Origin: JBCCCJ01 sp039029315
Lineage (GTDB): Bacteria; Bacteroidota; Bacteroidia; J057
Direction of reading: 5' to 3'
NCBI GenBank assembly: GCA_039029315.1
Contig: JBCCGK010000019.1
Location: 62,001 to 126,000, forward strand
DNA: 64,000 bases
Shown here: positions 54,423 through 64,000 of the stretch, in pieces
How positions within the stretch are numbered: the stretch's first letter is position 1
Layout of the letters: the number at the start of each line of letters is the position of its first letter
Made by a program: the position numbers and the translations under genes
Notes under the pieces: generated by a model
Databases searched by the model: none
Seen by the model: only the letters and a program-made list of their open reading frames with translations
Told to the model about the DNA's origin: nothing

Positions 54423-54947
54423 CTAGTACTTGTCTTCCAAACTTTTGGTGTGATGTTCAGTATGATAGATGGTAAAAAACAGCATTTCCCGGATCAACAT
54501 TTTTCCTAAAAGCGGATGAGGCAATAGATATTTATCCAGTTTTTCTTCCTCCCATTTTGCAATGATTTTGGTCAACTTCCCCCGCTCCTTGTCTAGCTCA
54601 GCGATCAGGCCAGATTTGTCTGTAGCCTTGGATTCCTCTGCAACAAATTGAGCCGTGGAGACTCCTCCACCTGCCAACTTCTCCTGGTATCTTTGTACCA
54701 CTTCATCATATGAGCGGAGTGGTCGATTGGGTTTTCCAAACATGGCCTTTAGCTGGATTTTTGGCAACCGGAGGGCCATATTGAGAGGCTTGGTACTTTT
54801 GATCAAATGGGAAATGTGCTGTCCTGTCGTCCATTTGCCTTCAGGTCCCTGACTGAATCGCTCAGCTGGCTGCTGTTCGAGCCATTGGAACAATCGATCA
54901 AATCGTTGGTCAATTTCCTGGATGATGTCATGTTTGGTTTGAACCAT
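54423..54947 (-). CDS. DinB-like family protein
   Basis: A 174-residue four-helix protein of the DinB/YfiT superfamily, members of which often bind a metal through three His and act as thiol-dependent S-transferases or of unknown role. Candidate ligands are His in GQHISHL (about 43-49) and the His cluster in YHTEHHTK near the end. It is immediately upstream of the exported barrel-like protein, which suggests co-expression without an obvious functional link. Confidence 0.8.
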   Translation of the reverse strand: MVQTKHDIIQEIDQRFDRLFQWLEQQPAERFSQGPEGKWTTGQHISHLIKSTKPLNMALRLPKIQLKAMFGKPNRPLRSYDEVVQRYQEKLAGGGVSTAQFVAEESKATDKSGLIAELDKERGKLTKIIAKWEEEKLDKYLLPHPLLGKMLIREMLFFTIYHTEHHTKSLEDKY

Positions 54948-55047
54948 ATTGAATTACTAACTATAAGGTTGACAAATGGCAAGATAGAAAAAAGAACTGG
55001 CAGCCTTGACAACTTTTTTTTCGTATTCATATGTATAGGCACTTTCT

Positions 55048-57825
55048 ATGGCTACCATTCTCTACTACCAACTTCGCCTACTGGCGATTCTATGCATATC
55101 CCTTCTTGCTTCAGCTCCCTGTCTACAGGCCCAGGCTCAACTCACCCAATCTTCCATTCTGGATCAATCCATTTCTGCTTCATATCAAGGGAAGCACCTC
55201 ATTGCGATTTTTCAGGCATTGGAAGCAGAATATGATATTCCTTTTTTTTACCGGGAGGAATGGATTCCTCCTACTCAGCTGAATATGACGGTAGATGATC
55301 AGGCCTTAGGGACGGTGTTGACAGAATTGTTGCCCCCCCTCAATCTGACATATGCAGTTTATGACAATCAGGCTATTCTCATTGGACGGGCTGATGAGAT
55401 GAAGCGAATGAATAGTTTTTCTTTTGAAGAATATGTGAAGAAAGTCGGATCATTAGGGGTGGAAGATCAAGTCAAACCAGAAAATCTATATGTGGTTGGA
55501 GATGATCAAATCCGGCCTCGACCCAGACAGGCGACATTGAGAGGGACCTTGTATGACATAGATACAGAAGAACCAATCTCAGGAGCTCGCATTGCTTTTC
55601 CCGACATTCAAACAGGTGCATTCACTGATGAGAAAGGCCAATATGAAGTTGTCTTGCCCAGCGGCACTTTCGATATGGAAATCCAATCCTCGGGCTATAC
55701 GCCTCTTCAAGCACAGATTGAGGTGTTTTCTGATGGGGTTCTGGACTGGGAATTGATGTATGATGCTTTCAAGCTTGAAGAAGTTCTCCTGGAAGCAGCA
55801 CGTGCAGGCCAGAGTGTGTCAGGCTCTTCTATCGGAAAAATTCAAATATCGATGATTGAAGCCAGAGAAATGCCTTCTCTCGCTGGCGAACTCGATGTTC
55901 TGAATTCTGTCTTGCAAATTGCCGGAGTAACCAAAGCAGGCGAAGTATCCAGTGGTTTCAATGTTCGAGGAGGGGATATTGATCAAAACCTGATCATGCA
56001 AGACGGGAATATGGTATTCAATTCCTCCCACTTATTGGGATTCTTCTCTGTGATCAATCCCGATTTGATCAAAAACACAACCTTGTACAAAGGACACATC
56101 CCAGCCCAATTTGGCGGACGTGTCTCTTCTGTCCTGGACATTGAAATGATGGACGGAAGTTTCCGCAAGGCCAGAGGGACGGGGAACATAGGACTCTTGT
56201 CGAGTAAACTCATGGTCAGTGGCCCGATCAAAAAGCATAAAAGCTCAATCATTCTGGGACTAAGAGGGGCCTATCCTGGATGGGCACTCAGACAGATTGA
56301 ACGTGTGACTGCAGCAAAAACCAGTACAGTTAGATATGGAGATGCCACAATCAAACTTACCCAAAAACTAGGGGAAACAGGGAAATTATCGTTGTTTGGC
56401 TATCACAGTACAGACTTATTTGATCTTGAATTTGATTTTGGATTTAACTGGCAGACCAGTTCAGCTGGCCTTTCCTGGCAAAACATCTTCAATGATCGAT
56501 TTTCTGCCAAGGTGGATGTAAATGCAGGTCGATATAGAAGCAATTCTACCATCAAAGATCGCTCCTTTGGAATTACCTATGGCTCTGGCATGGACAATAT
56601 TCGATGGAAAGGGGATTTTCATTTACTCCCTGATGACAACCACAGCATCCATTTCGGACTCACTGGTACGTATATGGATGTGAGTCCCAATACATCCTTG
56701 CCACATGGGCCAACCTCCACCATCGTTCCCATGAGTATCCCAAAGGATCAAGGATTGGAAATGGCCCTCTATGCCAATGATGACTGGCGTATCAATGATT
56801 TCCTGAGTATGTCTCTCGGTTTGCGCCTTTCTTCTTTCCTCAATATGGGTCCTTTCGATGTGCGGAATTATGCAGAAGGGATAGAAAGAGACGCCGCTAC
56901 AATTACCACTGTTGTTTCACATCCTTCAGGGGAAATTGTGAAGGCATTTGGAGGACTCGAACCAAGGATGTCAGCGCGCTATTTGTTTGACGAAACGACC
57001 TCTGCCAAACTTAGCTACAATCGGGTCAATCAATACCTTCATCTATTGACAAATACCAGCTCTGCGACTCCGATTGATCTGTGGCAGTTGAGCAATACCT
57101 ATTTCCCGGCACAAAGATCGGACAATTTATCTGCAGGGCTGTTCAAAGATTTTTCCGGTCAAAGATGGCAAGCCTCTTTGGAAGCATTCTATCGGGATAT
57201 GAAGGGCCTTGTTGTTGCAAAAGACCTTGCCAGCCTTCAAATCAATCCCCAAATCGAAACTGAATTCCTTAACGCCAAAGGAATTTCCTATGGAGTAGAA
57301 GCGGGAATCAATGCTACCTACCCCAAATTCAAGGCCCAGGGAATTGTTACATTCTCCAGGAGTTTCAGGAGGACAATTGATAATCCTGGTGGTGTGGAGG
57401 TAAATGCTGGTAATTGGTTTCCCTCAGATTTTGACTCGCCTCTCAATGTTTTTCTTTCGACCAAATGGCGATATCGCAGACATACCACTCTGACTGCTAG
57501 CTGGGTATACAAGACAGGGCGACCTATTACGGTGCCTGATGGCGGAGTATTCCTCTATCCCAACTGGTTTATTCCCTACTTCTCAGAACGGAACAGCTTC
57601 CGCATTCCTGATTATCATCGATTCGACTTCGCCTTTACATTCGATGATGGAAAATACAAGCGACAAGACTTGATGTTTGATTTCAAGATTTCTGTCTATA
57701 ATTTATATGGGCGAAGGAATCCTTACTCGGTCTTTTTTCAAGGGTCCCAGGGAGAATTTCAGGCATATCAGCTTGTCATTCTGGGTACCATCTTACCTTT
57801 CTTCAGTGTCAATTTTCGTTGGTAA
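55048..57825 (+). CDS. TonB-dependent outer-membrane receptor with STN domain
   Basis: A 925-residue receptor for TonB-energised uptake. It has a signal peptide, an STN (secretin/TonB short N-terminal) domain at about 38-110, a carboxypeptidase-regulatory-like domain (TLRGTLYDIDTEEPISGARI, 165-230), a plug domain (about 260-380) and a 22-strand barrel ending FFSVNFRW. STN domains are usually linked to sigma/anti-sigma regulation, but no such genes are nearby. It starts a three-gene operon with a DUF4249 and an MG2-like protein. Confidence 0.93.
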   Translation: MATILYYQLRLLAILCISLLASAPCLQAQAQLTQSSILDQSISASYQGKHLIAIFQALEAEYDIPFFYREEWIPPTQLNMTVDDQALGTVLTELLPPLNLTYAVYDNQAILIGRADEMKRMNSFSFEEYVKKVGSLGVEDQVKPENLYVVGDDQIRPRPRQATLRGTLYDIDTEEPISGARIAFPDIQTGAFTDEKGQYEVVLPSGTFDMEIQSSGYTPLQAQIEVFSDGVLDWELMYDAFKLEEVLLEAARAGQSVSGSSIGKIQISMIEAREMPSLAGELDVLNSVLQIAGVTKAGEVSSGFNVRGGDIDQNLIMQDGNMVFNSSHLLGFFSVINPDLIKNTTLYKGHIPAQFGGRVSSVLDIEMMDGSFRKARGTGNIGLLSSKLMVSGPIKKHKSSIILGLRGAYPGWALRQIERVTAAKTSTVRYGDATIKLTQKLGETGKLSLFGYHSTDLFDLEFDFGFNWQTSSAGLSWQNIFNDRFSAKVDVNAGRYRSNSTIKDRSFGITYGSGMDNIRWKGDFHLLPDDNHSIHFGLTGTYMDVSPNTSLPHGPTSTIVPMSIPKDQGLEMALYANDDWRINDFLSMSLGLRLSSFLNMGPFDVRNYAEGIERDAATITTVVSHPSGEIVKAFGGLEPRMSARYLFDETTSAKLSYNRVNQYLHLLTNTSSATPIDLWQLSNTYFPAQRSDNLSAGLFKDFSGQRWQASLEAFYRDMKGLVVAKDLASLQINPQIETEFLNAKGISYGVEAGINATYPKFKAQGIVTFSRSFRRTIDNPGGVEVNAGNWFPSDFDSPLNVFLSTKWRYRRHTTLTASWVYKTGRPITVPDGGVFLYPNWFIPYFSERNSFRIPDYHRFDFAFTFDDGKYKRQDLMFDFKISVYNLYGRRNPYSVFFQGSQGEFQAYQLVILGTILPFFSVNFRW

Positions 57826-57849
57826 TCTCCAGATGGTCTCAATCTCAAC

Positions 57850-58911
57850 ATGATGAAATCCATACCCATATACTATCTGATTGGCCTAATGAGCCTGTTG
57901 TTATGTTCCGCATGTATTCTCAGATTTGATGTCGATCCTAATCAGGGAAGAGAAGCAGACAATCTTCTTGTTATCGATGGTCTGCTTTCCAACAGCCCCA
58001 CGGAGCGATTGATTCGCGTCAACTGGCAAGATGGGCGGGGCACCATTACTTCCCCATTTGCGGAAGGCAGCATCTTCAAAGATGGACAAATGTGGGCGAC
58101 ACTTGACCCTGATACCCTTGGGTTGGTTCTTCCAGAGGAATTCTTATTTGAAGAAGGGGCCAGTTATCATCTTGAGATTATTGTGGATGATAGTCTCGAG
58201 TACCATTCGCAGCCCCAAGTGATTTATCCCAGCTTACAGACTGATTCTTTGAGTTTTGAGGTAGATCGTCAATTGGTCAGAAATTCAGCGAATGTCAATG
58301 TACTTCGAGAGTTTGTTTTGATTTCGGCCCATGTTACACTTGCGGCCTCTTCAGACAAAAAAGAATATTACTATTGGAATGTCGATGAAGCCTGGTCCTT
58401 CACCGAAATCACTGATCCCAGAGTTCCTGGAGATATTCCAAGAACCTGCTATCCAAGAGGGTCTATTTCCCAGTTTCCTGCAACTCTATTAAGCAATGAT
58501 CAAGTCCTAACTGGTCCCACAGAAATCCTGATAGCTTCCCGATTTATTGATGAATCCTTTTTGGAGAAGCACTATTTTACAGCATACCTCAGAGCCATCG
58601 ATCCAGCCACTTTTATTTATTTTAAAAATGCCACCAGTTTGGGAGAAAATGCCGGTTCCTTGTTTGAACAGTTTCCTGGCACCATTAAGGGAAATCTCTT
58701 CAATCCCAACGATGACAATGAATTAGTTATGGGAAATGTCGCATTTTCTCTTGTCGATACATTGCATTTCTCCGTGAGTAATTTTGAACTCAAGGCAAGG
58801 ATTTTTGATGTGTGTACAGCAGAAAATGTCTTCAGCAACCCCATTCGCTGTTTTGATTGCACCTATGCTTTTGGGGCAGAATCATTGATAAAACCTGATT
58901 ACTGGGAATAA
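57850..58911 (+). CDS. DUF4249 family lipoprotein
   Basis: A 353-residue protein with a lipoprotein signal (CSAC, Cys22) and the beta-rich body of the DUF4249 family, which frequently follows TonB-dependent receptor genes in Bacteroidota. The final cysteine-containing segment (CFDCTYAFG) is typical. It is 24 bp after the receptor gene and 1 bp before the next, so it is co-transcribed. It probably sits at the outer membrane as a partner of the receptor; its ligand is unknown. Confidence 0.85.
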   Translation: MMKSIPIYYLIGLMSLLLCSACILRFDVDPNQGREADNLLVIDGLLSNSPTERLIRVNWQDGRGTITSPFAEGSIFKDGQMWATLDPDTLGLVLPEEFLFEEGASYHLEIIVDDSLEYHSQPQVIYPSLQTDSLSFEVDRQLVRNSANVNVLREFVLISAHVTLAASSDKKEYYYWNVDEAWSFTEITDPRVPGDIPRTCYPRGSISQFPATLLSNDQVLTGPTEILIASRFIDESFLEKHYFTAYLRAIDPATFIYFKNATSLGENAGSLFEQFPGTIKGNLFNPNDDNELVMGNVAFSLVDTLHFSVSNFELKARIFDVCTAENVFSNPIRCFDCTYAFGAESLIKPDYWE

Positions 58912-58912
58912 T

Positions 58913-60631
58913 ATGCGTCGCTTCAACCTATTGTGGATATTCATTTTTTGCTCGATACTCTCTCCCTTTGCCTGGTCCCAATCACAGACAAGTTTCCCGG
59001 AGGATCTTGTTGTACATTTCGACAAAGCCTTCTATGCAGCAGGAGAGGATGTATGGTTTAGTGTCAAGTTCCTGGATGCTGCTCATCCCAGCAATGTGGT
59101 CTATACGGAGTTGATAGGGCCAGATGGCACCTTTCTGTCTCACCAGATCCTGTTGGCGGACGGCATGGTGGCCTCAGGAGACCTTCCTCTCTCGCCTGAT
59201 CTTCCCACTGGATATTATGAATTCAGAGCCTTTACAAGCTGGAATTTGCAATTTACTCCCCAAATGGTATATCGAACCTATATTCTGATCTACCACCCCA
59301 AAGATGCCGTCTTGCCTGGTGTGCCCGCCCCTCTGGATGCATATGCTCCTGCAGTATCTCAACATATCCGATTGAATATGAATGCACATGAGTTTGGACG
59401 GAGAGATTCCGTTTCGCTCTCTATTTCTCCAGCTTCATTGGGGGTTTCGGGTATGACTGGCCAGGTATCTTTGTCCGTCATGGATGTCAGGTATGTGCAA
59501 TCTGCGGATCACTCATCTTCTGAACAATCTTTTGATGAGCTCAGAACCAATTATGTGGCTCATCCCGAGTTTTTTGAACCAGAAAAGGAATATACGCTTC
59601 GGTTTCGGATGCGCTATCCTACGGACCAGCAATTGGTCAATTCGTCATTTGTCTACGCATTTGTGAAAGCTACCCAACAAAAAGTCATTCAGAAAGCCTA
59701 TGATGGCCTTGTCACCTTTTCTTTTGGGGAATTCTATGACAGTACAGTGGTACAAGTATTTGATGCCGATCCCTTTCGGCGTCCTTATATCCCTGACATC
59801 GGATTGCTGCCGCCACCACGACCTGATATCCCTCCCTCCCCTCTGGATTCAGAACCACCTATGAATGCAGCTGTTGGACATTATTTGGCTTTGTTTCGAC
59901 AACGATTCCAGGTGAATGCCTTGTTTGAGAGCAATCAACAGATTAGGGCCTTGCGTCCCAAACGCAAACTCCTTGATTTAACACCGACTTCGGCTTATCC
60001 TGTCAAGGATTTTCCAGCAGTTCGAACGATGGATGATTTTTTCAAGCAAATTGTCAATCCCGCCAGTATCAAGCGTGCAAAAAGAAGGGATCGTAAATTC
60101 GGTAATAACGCACGTCGATTTAAGTTGTACATCCCCCATAAATTTCCGCTTTCCCCCAAGGAAGTAAAAAAACCTCCCTTGCTGCTGGTGAATGATTATT
60201 TCACCTATGATTCCGATGCCATTCTTAACACAGACTGGTATGATATAGAACAGGTCGATGTGTTCAACACTGCCAATCAATTGCCAGTTCAATTTGGACC
60301 GATTGGATCGTTTGGGGTTATCGCTTTTTACACCTATGATGGGGAGACTCCTGATCGAATCAAGGATGCCCCCAACAATCTGAAAGTGCAAGGATTCTAT
60401 CGACCCAGGCGATTTCCAGCCCCTACCCCAGTGCTGAATCAGGACTTGAGTAAAATCCCTTTTCTTAGTCCTTTGATGTACTGGTCGCCGAATATTTCTC
60501 TAAATTCCAGTCAGACAACTACTATCAATTTTTTGACTGGTGATCAAAAGGGCAAATATCTGGTGCGTGTCCAGGGATTCTGGGCTGATGGAAGACCTAT
60601 CTTGGGAGAGACTGTGATTGAGGTTAGGTAA
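58913..60631 (+). CDS. Exported MG2-like protein
   Basis: A 572-residue exported protein with a signal peptide (cut near AWSQ), an MG2-like beta-sandwich (25-125: HFDKAFYAAGEDVWFSVKF), further sandwich domains, a Pro-rich linker (about 302-318, LLPPPRPDIPPSPL), and a basic segment (388-406). A region about 425-480 resembles a degenerate receptor plug, but no barrel follows. It probably assists the co-transcribed receptor and DUF4249 lipoprotein at the cell surface. Confidence 0.7.
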   Translation: MRRFNLLWIFIFCSILSPFAWSQSQTSFPEDLVVHFDKAFYAAGEDVWFSVKFLDAAHPSNVVYTELIGPDGTFLSHQILLADGMVASGDLPLSPDLPTGYYEFRAFTSWNLQFTPQMVYRTYILIYHPKDAVLPGVPAPLDAYAPAVSQHIRLNMNAHEFGRRDSVSLSISPASLGVSGMTGQVSLSVMDVRYVQSADHSSSEQSFDELRTNYVAHPEFFEPEKEYTLRFRMRYPTDQQLVNSSFVYAFVKATQQKVIQKAYDGLVTFSFGEFYDSTVVQVFDADPFRRPYIPDIGLLPPPRPDIPPSPLDSEPPMNAAVGHYLALFRQRFQVNALFESNQQIRALRPKRKLLDLTPTSAYPVKDFPAVRTMDDFFKQIVNPASIKRAKRRDRKFGNNARRFKLYIPHKFPLSPKEVKKPPLLLVNDYFTYDSDAILNTDWYDIEQVDVFNTANQLPVQFGPIGSFGVIAFYTYDGETPDRIKDAPNNLKVQGFYRPRRFPAPTPVLNQDLSKIPFLSPLMYWSPNISLNSSQTTTINFLTGDQKGKYLVRVQGFWADGRPILGETVIEVR

Positions 60632-60658
60632 GTGGCCGAAAGTGGATATTCTTCCCAC

Positions 60659-62449
60659 TCACTTCCCTTTCTCTGCATAGACATAATATGCACCATTTTC
60701 CTGGCCATCTGCATATTCAAACTCCGCTCGAAGTTCATAGGTACCTGGATCAAGTGAAAGGGTAAAAACAGCTGCTTTATCTCCTTCAGACACGGTTGTT
60801 TCCATCTTTTGTTCCCCGATCTCCAAGTGTGCCTTGACAATATCTATAGGAGTGCCTTGCTTGAAAGCCAGCCCTTGCGGAATCATATCTCCTTCAGGAG
60901 CTGACGACAGAATCTCCAAATTCGCCTCCTTAGGCCACCGCTGAAGTTCAAACCGGTATTCTCCCGACTCTTGCACTTCTACAGCCCAAAATCCCTGCAA
61001 CATCTTGGCGGATCTGATATGCGCCTGATGCCAGGCAGGATAGCCTTCGGTTTCTGGATGAAGATCATGATGTGTAAATCCTTGAGGACCTGCCTGACTT
61101 CCCAAAGGCACATAACAATACTCATCCTTGCGCCGGCTCACATGTGCCCACCAATTCTCATAAGCTGCCATTAGATTGGCGGCCATGAAGGAATGCTCTC
61201 CTGCTAAATTGTTTTTCTGTTCAGGGTCTTGTCGGAGGTTATACAATTCTCCATTGACCAGTCTCCAATCGCCATTCATGACACAAAATCTCCTGTACTT
61301 GATCAAGCTGTCTTCTCGCTGAGTATCAGCAAACAGAATTCGATCTCCCCACTCACCGGATTGATCGATCAGTGGTTTTAGGCTAATTCCATCAAACTCC
61401 TGCTCTGGATCTGGACTAATGCCACACAATTCCAGGAGGGTTGGTCCCAAATCTATGGCTCCGGTCAATTCGTCAATGTCTCGTCCTATATTCAGATTCC
61501 CATTTTTCCAATGTATAAAACAAGGAACCCGATGTCCTCCTTCATATTCTGAGCCTTTCTTCCCGCGCATTCCTGCATTGTATCCTTCAGAGACAAAGCC
61601 ATCTTTCAGATTACAGCCAGCTGCCGTTCCATTATCAGTAAGAAATACAAAGATGGTATTGTCTGCAATATTCAGCTTGGTCAACTTTTCTCGCAAGAGT
61701 CCGATATTTTCATCAATGTTGGCAATCATTCCAAAGAAGTTGGCATTGACCACTCCGTCCATCTGTTCATACACCTTGCTATAGGCTGTATCTACATGAA
61801 AGGGGCCATGTGGCGCGTTGGTTGCCAGATAGCAGAAGAATGGACCATCTTTATTGGCTTCAATAAAGGACATTGCTTCTCTGAACCAAACATCGGTACA
61901 ATAGCCTTCATGTTTTTCTGGCTCACCATTTCTAAAATAGGTGTCATCAAAGTAATCATTGTTCCAATAATCAGGGGTCTGTCCCACTCCTCCTCCACCA
62001 TGCATCAACACCTCCTGAAATCCACGATCTTGTGGCCGATAGGGATAGTTGTCACCCAGATGCCATTTGCCGAACATGCCAGTTGTATAACCTGCTTGTT
62101 GAAAATTCTCAGAGATCATCCTTTCATCTGCCCAGACCATTTGTCTGCCTTGAATGGTATGCCATGCTCCGGCATTGTTACAATATTTGCCAGTCATCAC
62201 ACTTGAGCGAGAAGGGGCGCAGGTAGTTCCTACATGAAAGTTGGTCAGCCTGAGACTTTCCCCATGCAAGATATCAAGATTAGGGGTTTTGAGCCATGGG
62301 TTGCCATGAGCTGATAAGTCCCCATAGCCCTGGTCATCTGTGATCACAACAATCACATTGGGAGGTCCATGAGAAACTTGCTTTTTACAACTGATACATA
62401 TAGATATTCCGCAAAGACAGAAAAATAGGATTGGATATATATTTTTCAT
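60659..62449 (-). CDS. Sulfatase lipoprotein with C-terminal sandwich domain
   Basis: A 596-residue type I sulfatase. It has a lipoprotein signal (CISC, Cys21), the metal motif VIVVITDDQGYGD, and the formylglycine motif CAPSR (Cys77-Arg81) in TTCAPSRSSVMTGKYC. GKWHLGDNYPYRPQDRG and TDNGTAAG are also conserved. A C-terminal beta-sandwich (about 480-596) may bind carbohydrate. ATG 62449 was chosen since it starts the signal peptide. It converges with the receptor operon (27 bp apart). Confidence 0.92.
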   Translation of the reverse strand: MKNIYPILFFCLCGISICISCKKQVSHGPPNVIVVITDDQGYGDLSAHGNPWLKTPNLDILHGESLRLTNFHVGTTCAPSRSSVMTGKYCNNAGAWHTIQGRQMVWADERMISENFQQAGYTTGMFGKWHLGDNYPYRPQDRGFQEVLMHGGGGVGQTPDYWNNDYFDDTYFRNGEPEKHEGYCTDVWFREAMSFIEANKDGPFFCYLATNAPHGPFHVDTAYSKVYEQMDGVVNANFFGMIANIDENIGLLREKLTKLNIADNTIFVFLTDNGTAAGCNLKDGFVSEGYNAGMRGKKGSEYEGGHRVPCFIHWKNGNLNIGRDIDELTGAIDLGPTLLELCGISPDPEQEFDGISLKPLIDQSGEWGDRILFADTQREDSLIKYRRFCVMNGDWRLVNGELYNLRQDPEQKNNLAGEHSFMAANLMAAYENWWAHVSRRKDEYCYVPLGSQAGPQGFTHHDLHPETEGYPAWHQAHIRSAKMLQGFWAVEVQESGEYRFELQRWPKEANLEILSSAPEGDMIPQGLAFKQGTPIDIVKAHLEIGEQKMETTVSEGDKAAVFTLSLDPGTYELRAEFEYADGQENGAYYVYAEKGK

Positions 62450-62611
62450 TGTAAGATTAGCTAGGGTTTGTAATTCTTCCTTATTATTCACCCAAAAGGA
62501 CAATCGTTTGTACAGGGGCAAAAATTCATTGATTCATGGTTAATCTCCTAATTTCCCATCAAAAGTGATATTTATTCCGTCTATAGACAAATGAATATTG
62601 ATTATTTGAGC

Positions 62612-62642
62612 TTTGAGAGGCGATTAATTCTCTGTACTTTAG
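62612..62642 (+). promoter_or_regulatory. Candidate promoter for the last TonB-dependent receptor
   Basis: TTTG (62612-62615) and TACTTTAG (62635-62642, one mismatch to TAnnTTTG) are spaced by 19 bp. The ATG is 59 bp downstream. Confidence 0.4.
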
Positions 62643-62701
62643 AAATAGATTCTTCAGGCGAAAGAATTCGAACGATTGAATAAACGACTACAACTACCCT
62701 T

Positions 62702-64000
62702 ATGCGACAATTTAGAACATTATTTTTGGTTTTGTGCGTCACTCTATGTCCTCTATGGCTTGTTGCACAAAGTGGGACAATTTCCGGTAAAGTTATTGAT
62801 TCAAAAGGCGTGTTGGTTGGCGCAACCGTTTATTTGGAAAGTTCTAAAGCACAAGGTGCTAATTCAAATATCAATGGAAAGTTCATCATCTCTGGAGTCA
62901 AGCCAGGAGAACAAACTGTTGTTTTTCATTATTTAGGATATAATTCCAAGACGGTTTCTGTGGCAGTTAACCCCGGAGAAGTCAGTGAAGTCACAGTGGA
63001 GCTTATACCACTGGTCTATGAAGGAGAAGAGGTGATTATTTCCACCCAAAGAAGAGGACAAACTGAAGCCATTAACCAACAGTTGGCCAGTGACAAGATT
63101 GCGAATATCGTCTCCTCAGACAGAATTCAGGAATTGCCGGATGTCAATGCCGCAGAAGCCATTGGTCGTCTACCCGGTGTCGCTTTGACAAGAAGTGGGG
63201 GGGAAGGACAGAAGGTGGTGATCAGGGGGATGCATCCAAAGTATAGTGCGATCACAGTGAATGGGGTGAGACTCCCATCGAATTCCAGTACGGATAGATC
63301 TGTAGATCTTTCGTTGATTGCTCCTGAGTTGTTGGATGCGATTGAGGTCTTCAAAACACCCTTGCCCGATATGGATGCGGAAGCAGTTGGGGGCACTGTG
63401 AACCTTCGAATTCGCAAAGCACCTGATCGATTCAAATTAAATGCAAAAGGGCTGTATGGGTTTAATAATCAAGCCAGACAGTTTAGAGATTACAAGGGCG
63501 TTTTTCAGGTGAGCAACCGGTTTTTAAATAAAAAATTGGGAATCATTGCGCAAGGGAGTGTGGAGCGCTTCAACAGAAGTGGTGATTTTTTGACGAATGG
63601 ATGGAGACAAGGGCGGACTGATTCATTGGGAAACACGGAGGTTCTTGGAAGCAGTCTCAATTTGGAGGACAGATCAGAGATTCGTCAGCGATACAATGGG
63701 AGCCTTTCTTTGGATTATAAGCTAAACCCTAAACATGACCTTTCTCTTTTTGGGGTTTTTAGCCGAACGGACAGAGATCAGTTTAGAAGTTCTGAGGTCT
63801 ACAATCCCTCCAATCCCTCTATCGAATATCGTGCACAAGGAACCGAAAATATCCTTTCACTTTATTCTCTTACCCTCAGTGGGGATCACAATTTTGGGTT
63901 TCTGAAAGCAGATTGGAGTCTGGCTCGATCCCGCTCCAATAGCAATACTCCTTACAATTATTTTATCCGATTCCGTGACACACAGAATTCCTTTGATTCA
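62702..64000 (+). CDS. TonB-dependent receptor, 3' end beyond window
   Basis: The first 433 residues of a receptor whose frame stays open to the last base of the window. It has a signal peptide (cut near WLVAQ), a carboxypeptidase-regulatory-like domain (GTISGKVIDSKGVLVGATVY), and a plug with ELPDVNAAEAIGRLPGV, RSGGEGQKVVIRG and PDMDAEAVGGTVNLR, signatures of the receptor class often seen in Bacteroidota and Caulobacter relatives. The barrel begins around residue 245. It diverges from the sulfatase gene, which suggests a linked uptake function for a sulfated carbohydrate. Confidence 0.9.
   Translation, partial: MRQFRTLFLVLCVTLCPLWLVAQSGTISGKVIDSKGVLVGATVYLESSKAQGANSNINGKFIISGVKPGEQTVVFHYLGYNSKTVSVAVNPGEVSEVTVELIPLVYEGEEVIISTQRRGQTEAINQQLASDKIANIVSSDRIQELPDVNAAEAIGRLPGVALTRSGGEGQKVVIRGMHPKYSAITVNGVRLPSNSSTDRSVDLSLIAPELLDAIEVFKTPLPDMDAEAVGGTVNLRIRKAPDRFKLNAKGLYGFNNQARQFRDYKGVFQVSNRFLNKKLGIIAQGSVERFNRSGDFLTNGWRQGRTDSLGNTEVLGSSLNLEDRSEIRQRYNGSLSLDYKLNPKHDLSLFGVFSRTDRDQFRSSEVYNPSNPSIEYRAQGTENILSLYSLTLSGDHNFGFLKADWSLARSRSNSNTPYNYFIRFRDTQNSFDS

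Noticed and set aside
62676..62936. Short frame at the start of the last receptor gene
   Set aside because: It is an out-of-frame shadow of the receptor's signal peptide and first domain.
1..64000. CRISPR arrays, complete insertion sequences or prophage
   Set aside because: No regular spaced repeats, transposase, integrase or phage structural genes are visible; only small repeat elements occur.

Overview
The window looks like a chromosomal segment of a Bacteroidota bacterium. The evidence is a protein with a type IX secretion C-terminal sorting domain (35261-36418), two TonB-dependent receptors (one with an STN domain, one with a carboxypeptidase-regulatory-like N-terminus), a DUF4249-type lipoprotein, exported sulfatases, genes that mostly lack strong Shine-Dalgarno sequences, and several upstream boxes that match the Bacteroidota promoter element TAnnTTTG. 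Membership of the Saprospiria or a related group is only a guess from the mix of families. The DNA is moderately AT-rich by eye. No phage, plasmid, complete insertion sequence or CRISPR array is visible.

Layout. 0-8.3 kb: a GT39-type glycosyltransferase, then a leftward block making activated building blocks: cysC, cysD and cysN (ATP sulfurylase and APS kinase, giving PAPS) and gmd, fcl (GDP-mannose to GDP-L-fucose), preceded by a methyltransferase. No PAPS reductase is present, which points to sulfated, fucose-containing surface glycans rather than sulfur assimilation. 8.3-13 kb: a 143-bp inverted-repeat element, a DPE2-like 4-alpha-glucanotransferase with two N-terminal starch-binding domains, and two exported proteins of unknown function; a single end of the same repeat covers the start codon of the second. 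13-21 kb: an NtrC/NtrY-type two-component pair, a UPF0173 hydrolase, small membrane proteins, ferritin, a cation/proton antiporter translationally overlapping a VanY-like lipoprotein, and a DoxX-like protein.

21-35 kb: an ABC ATPase plus membrane-fusion protein without a permease, then the most unusual block: a 944-residue P-loop ATPase followed 3 bp later by an MscS-like membrane protein, converging on a membrane-anchored NACHT NTPase. This is followed by a complete RND tripartite efflux operon. 35-42 kb: a T9SS cargo protein, two tandem zinc-ribbon membrane proteins, a small Cys-rich exported protein, and the complete pxpABC 5-oxoprolinase operon converging on an enoyl-CoA hydratase family gene.

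42-52 kb: a sulfatase with a Tat-exported TIM-barrel isomerase, a secreted protein with an architecture reminiscent of alpha-helical pore formers, and a leftward operon of a cNMP-domain histidine kinase, a response regulator/glutaredoxin-like/thioredoxin-reductase-like fusion lacking its redox cysteines, and a bestrophin channel. A tRNA-Leu(UAA) lies at 52.2 kb. 52-64 kb: a Tat-exported alpha/alpha-barrel-like protein with a DinB-like gene, an outer-membrane receptor operon (TonB receptor, DUF4249, MG2-like protein), a second sulfatase, and a TonB-dependent receptor cut by the window end.

The strongest candidates for undescribed biology are the ATPase/MscS-like pair beside the NACHT protein, and the kinase/CxxC-less reductase/bestrophin operon. 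Both are inferred from gene order and motifs only.
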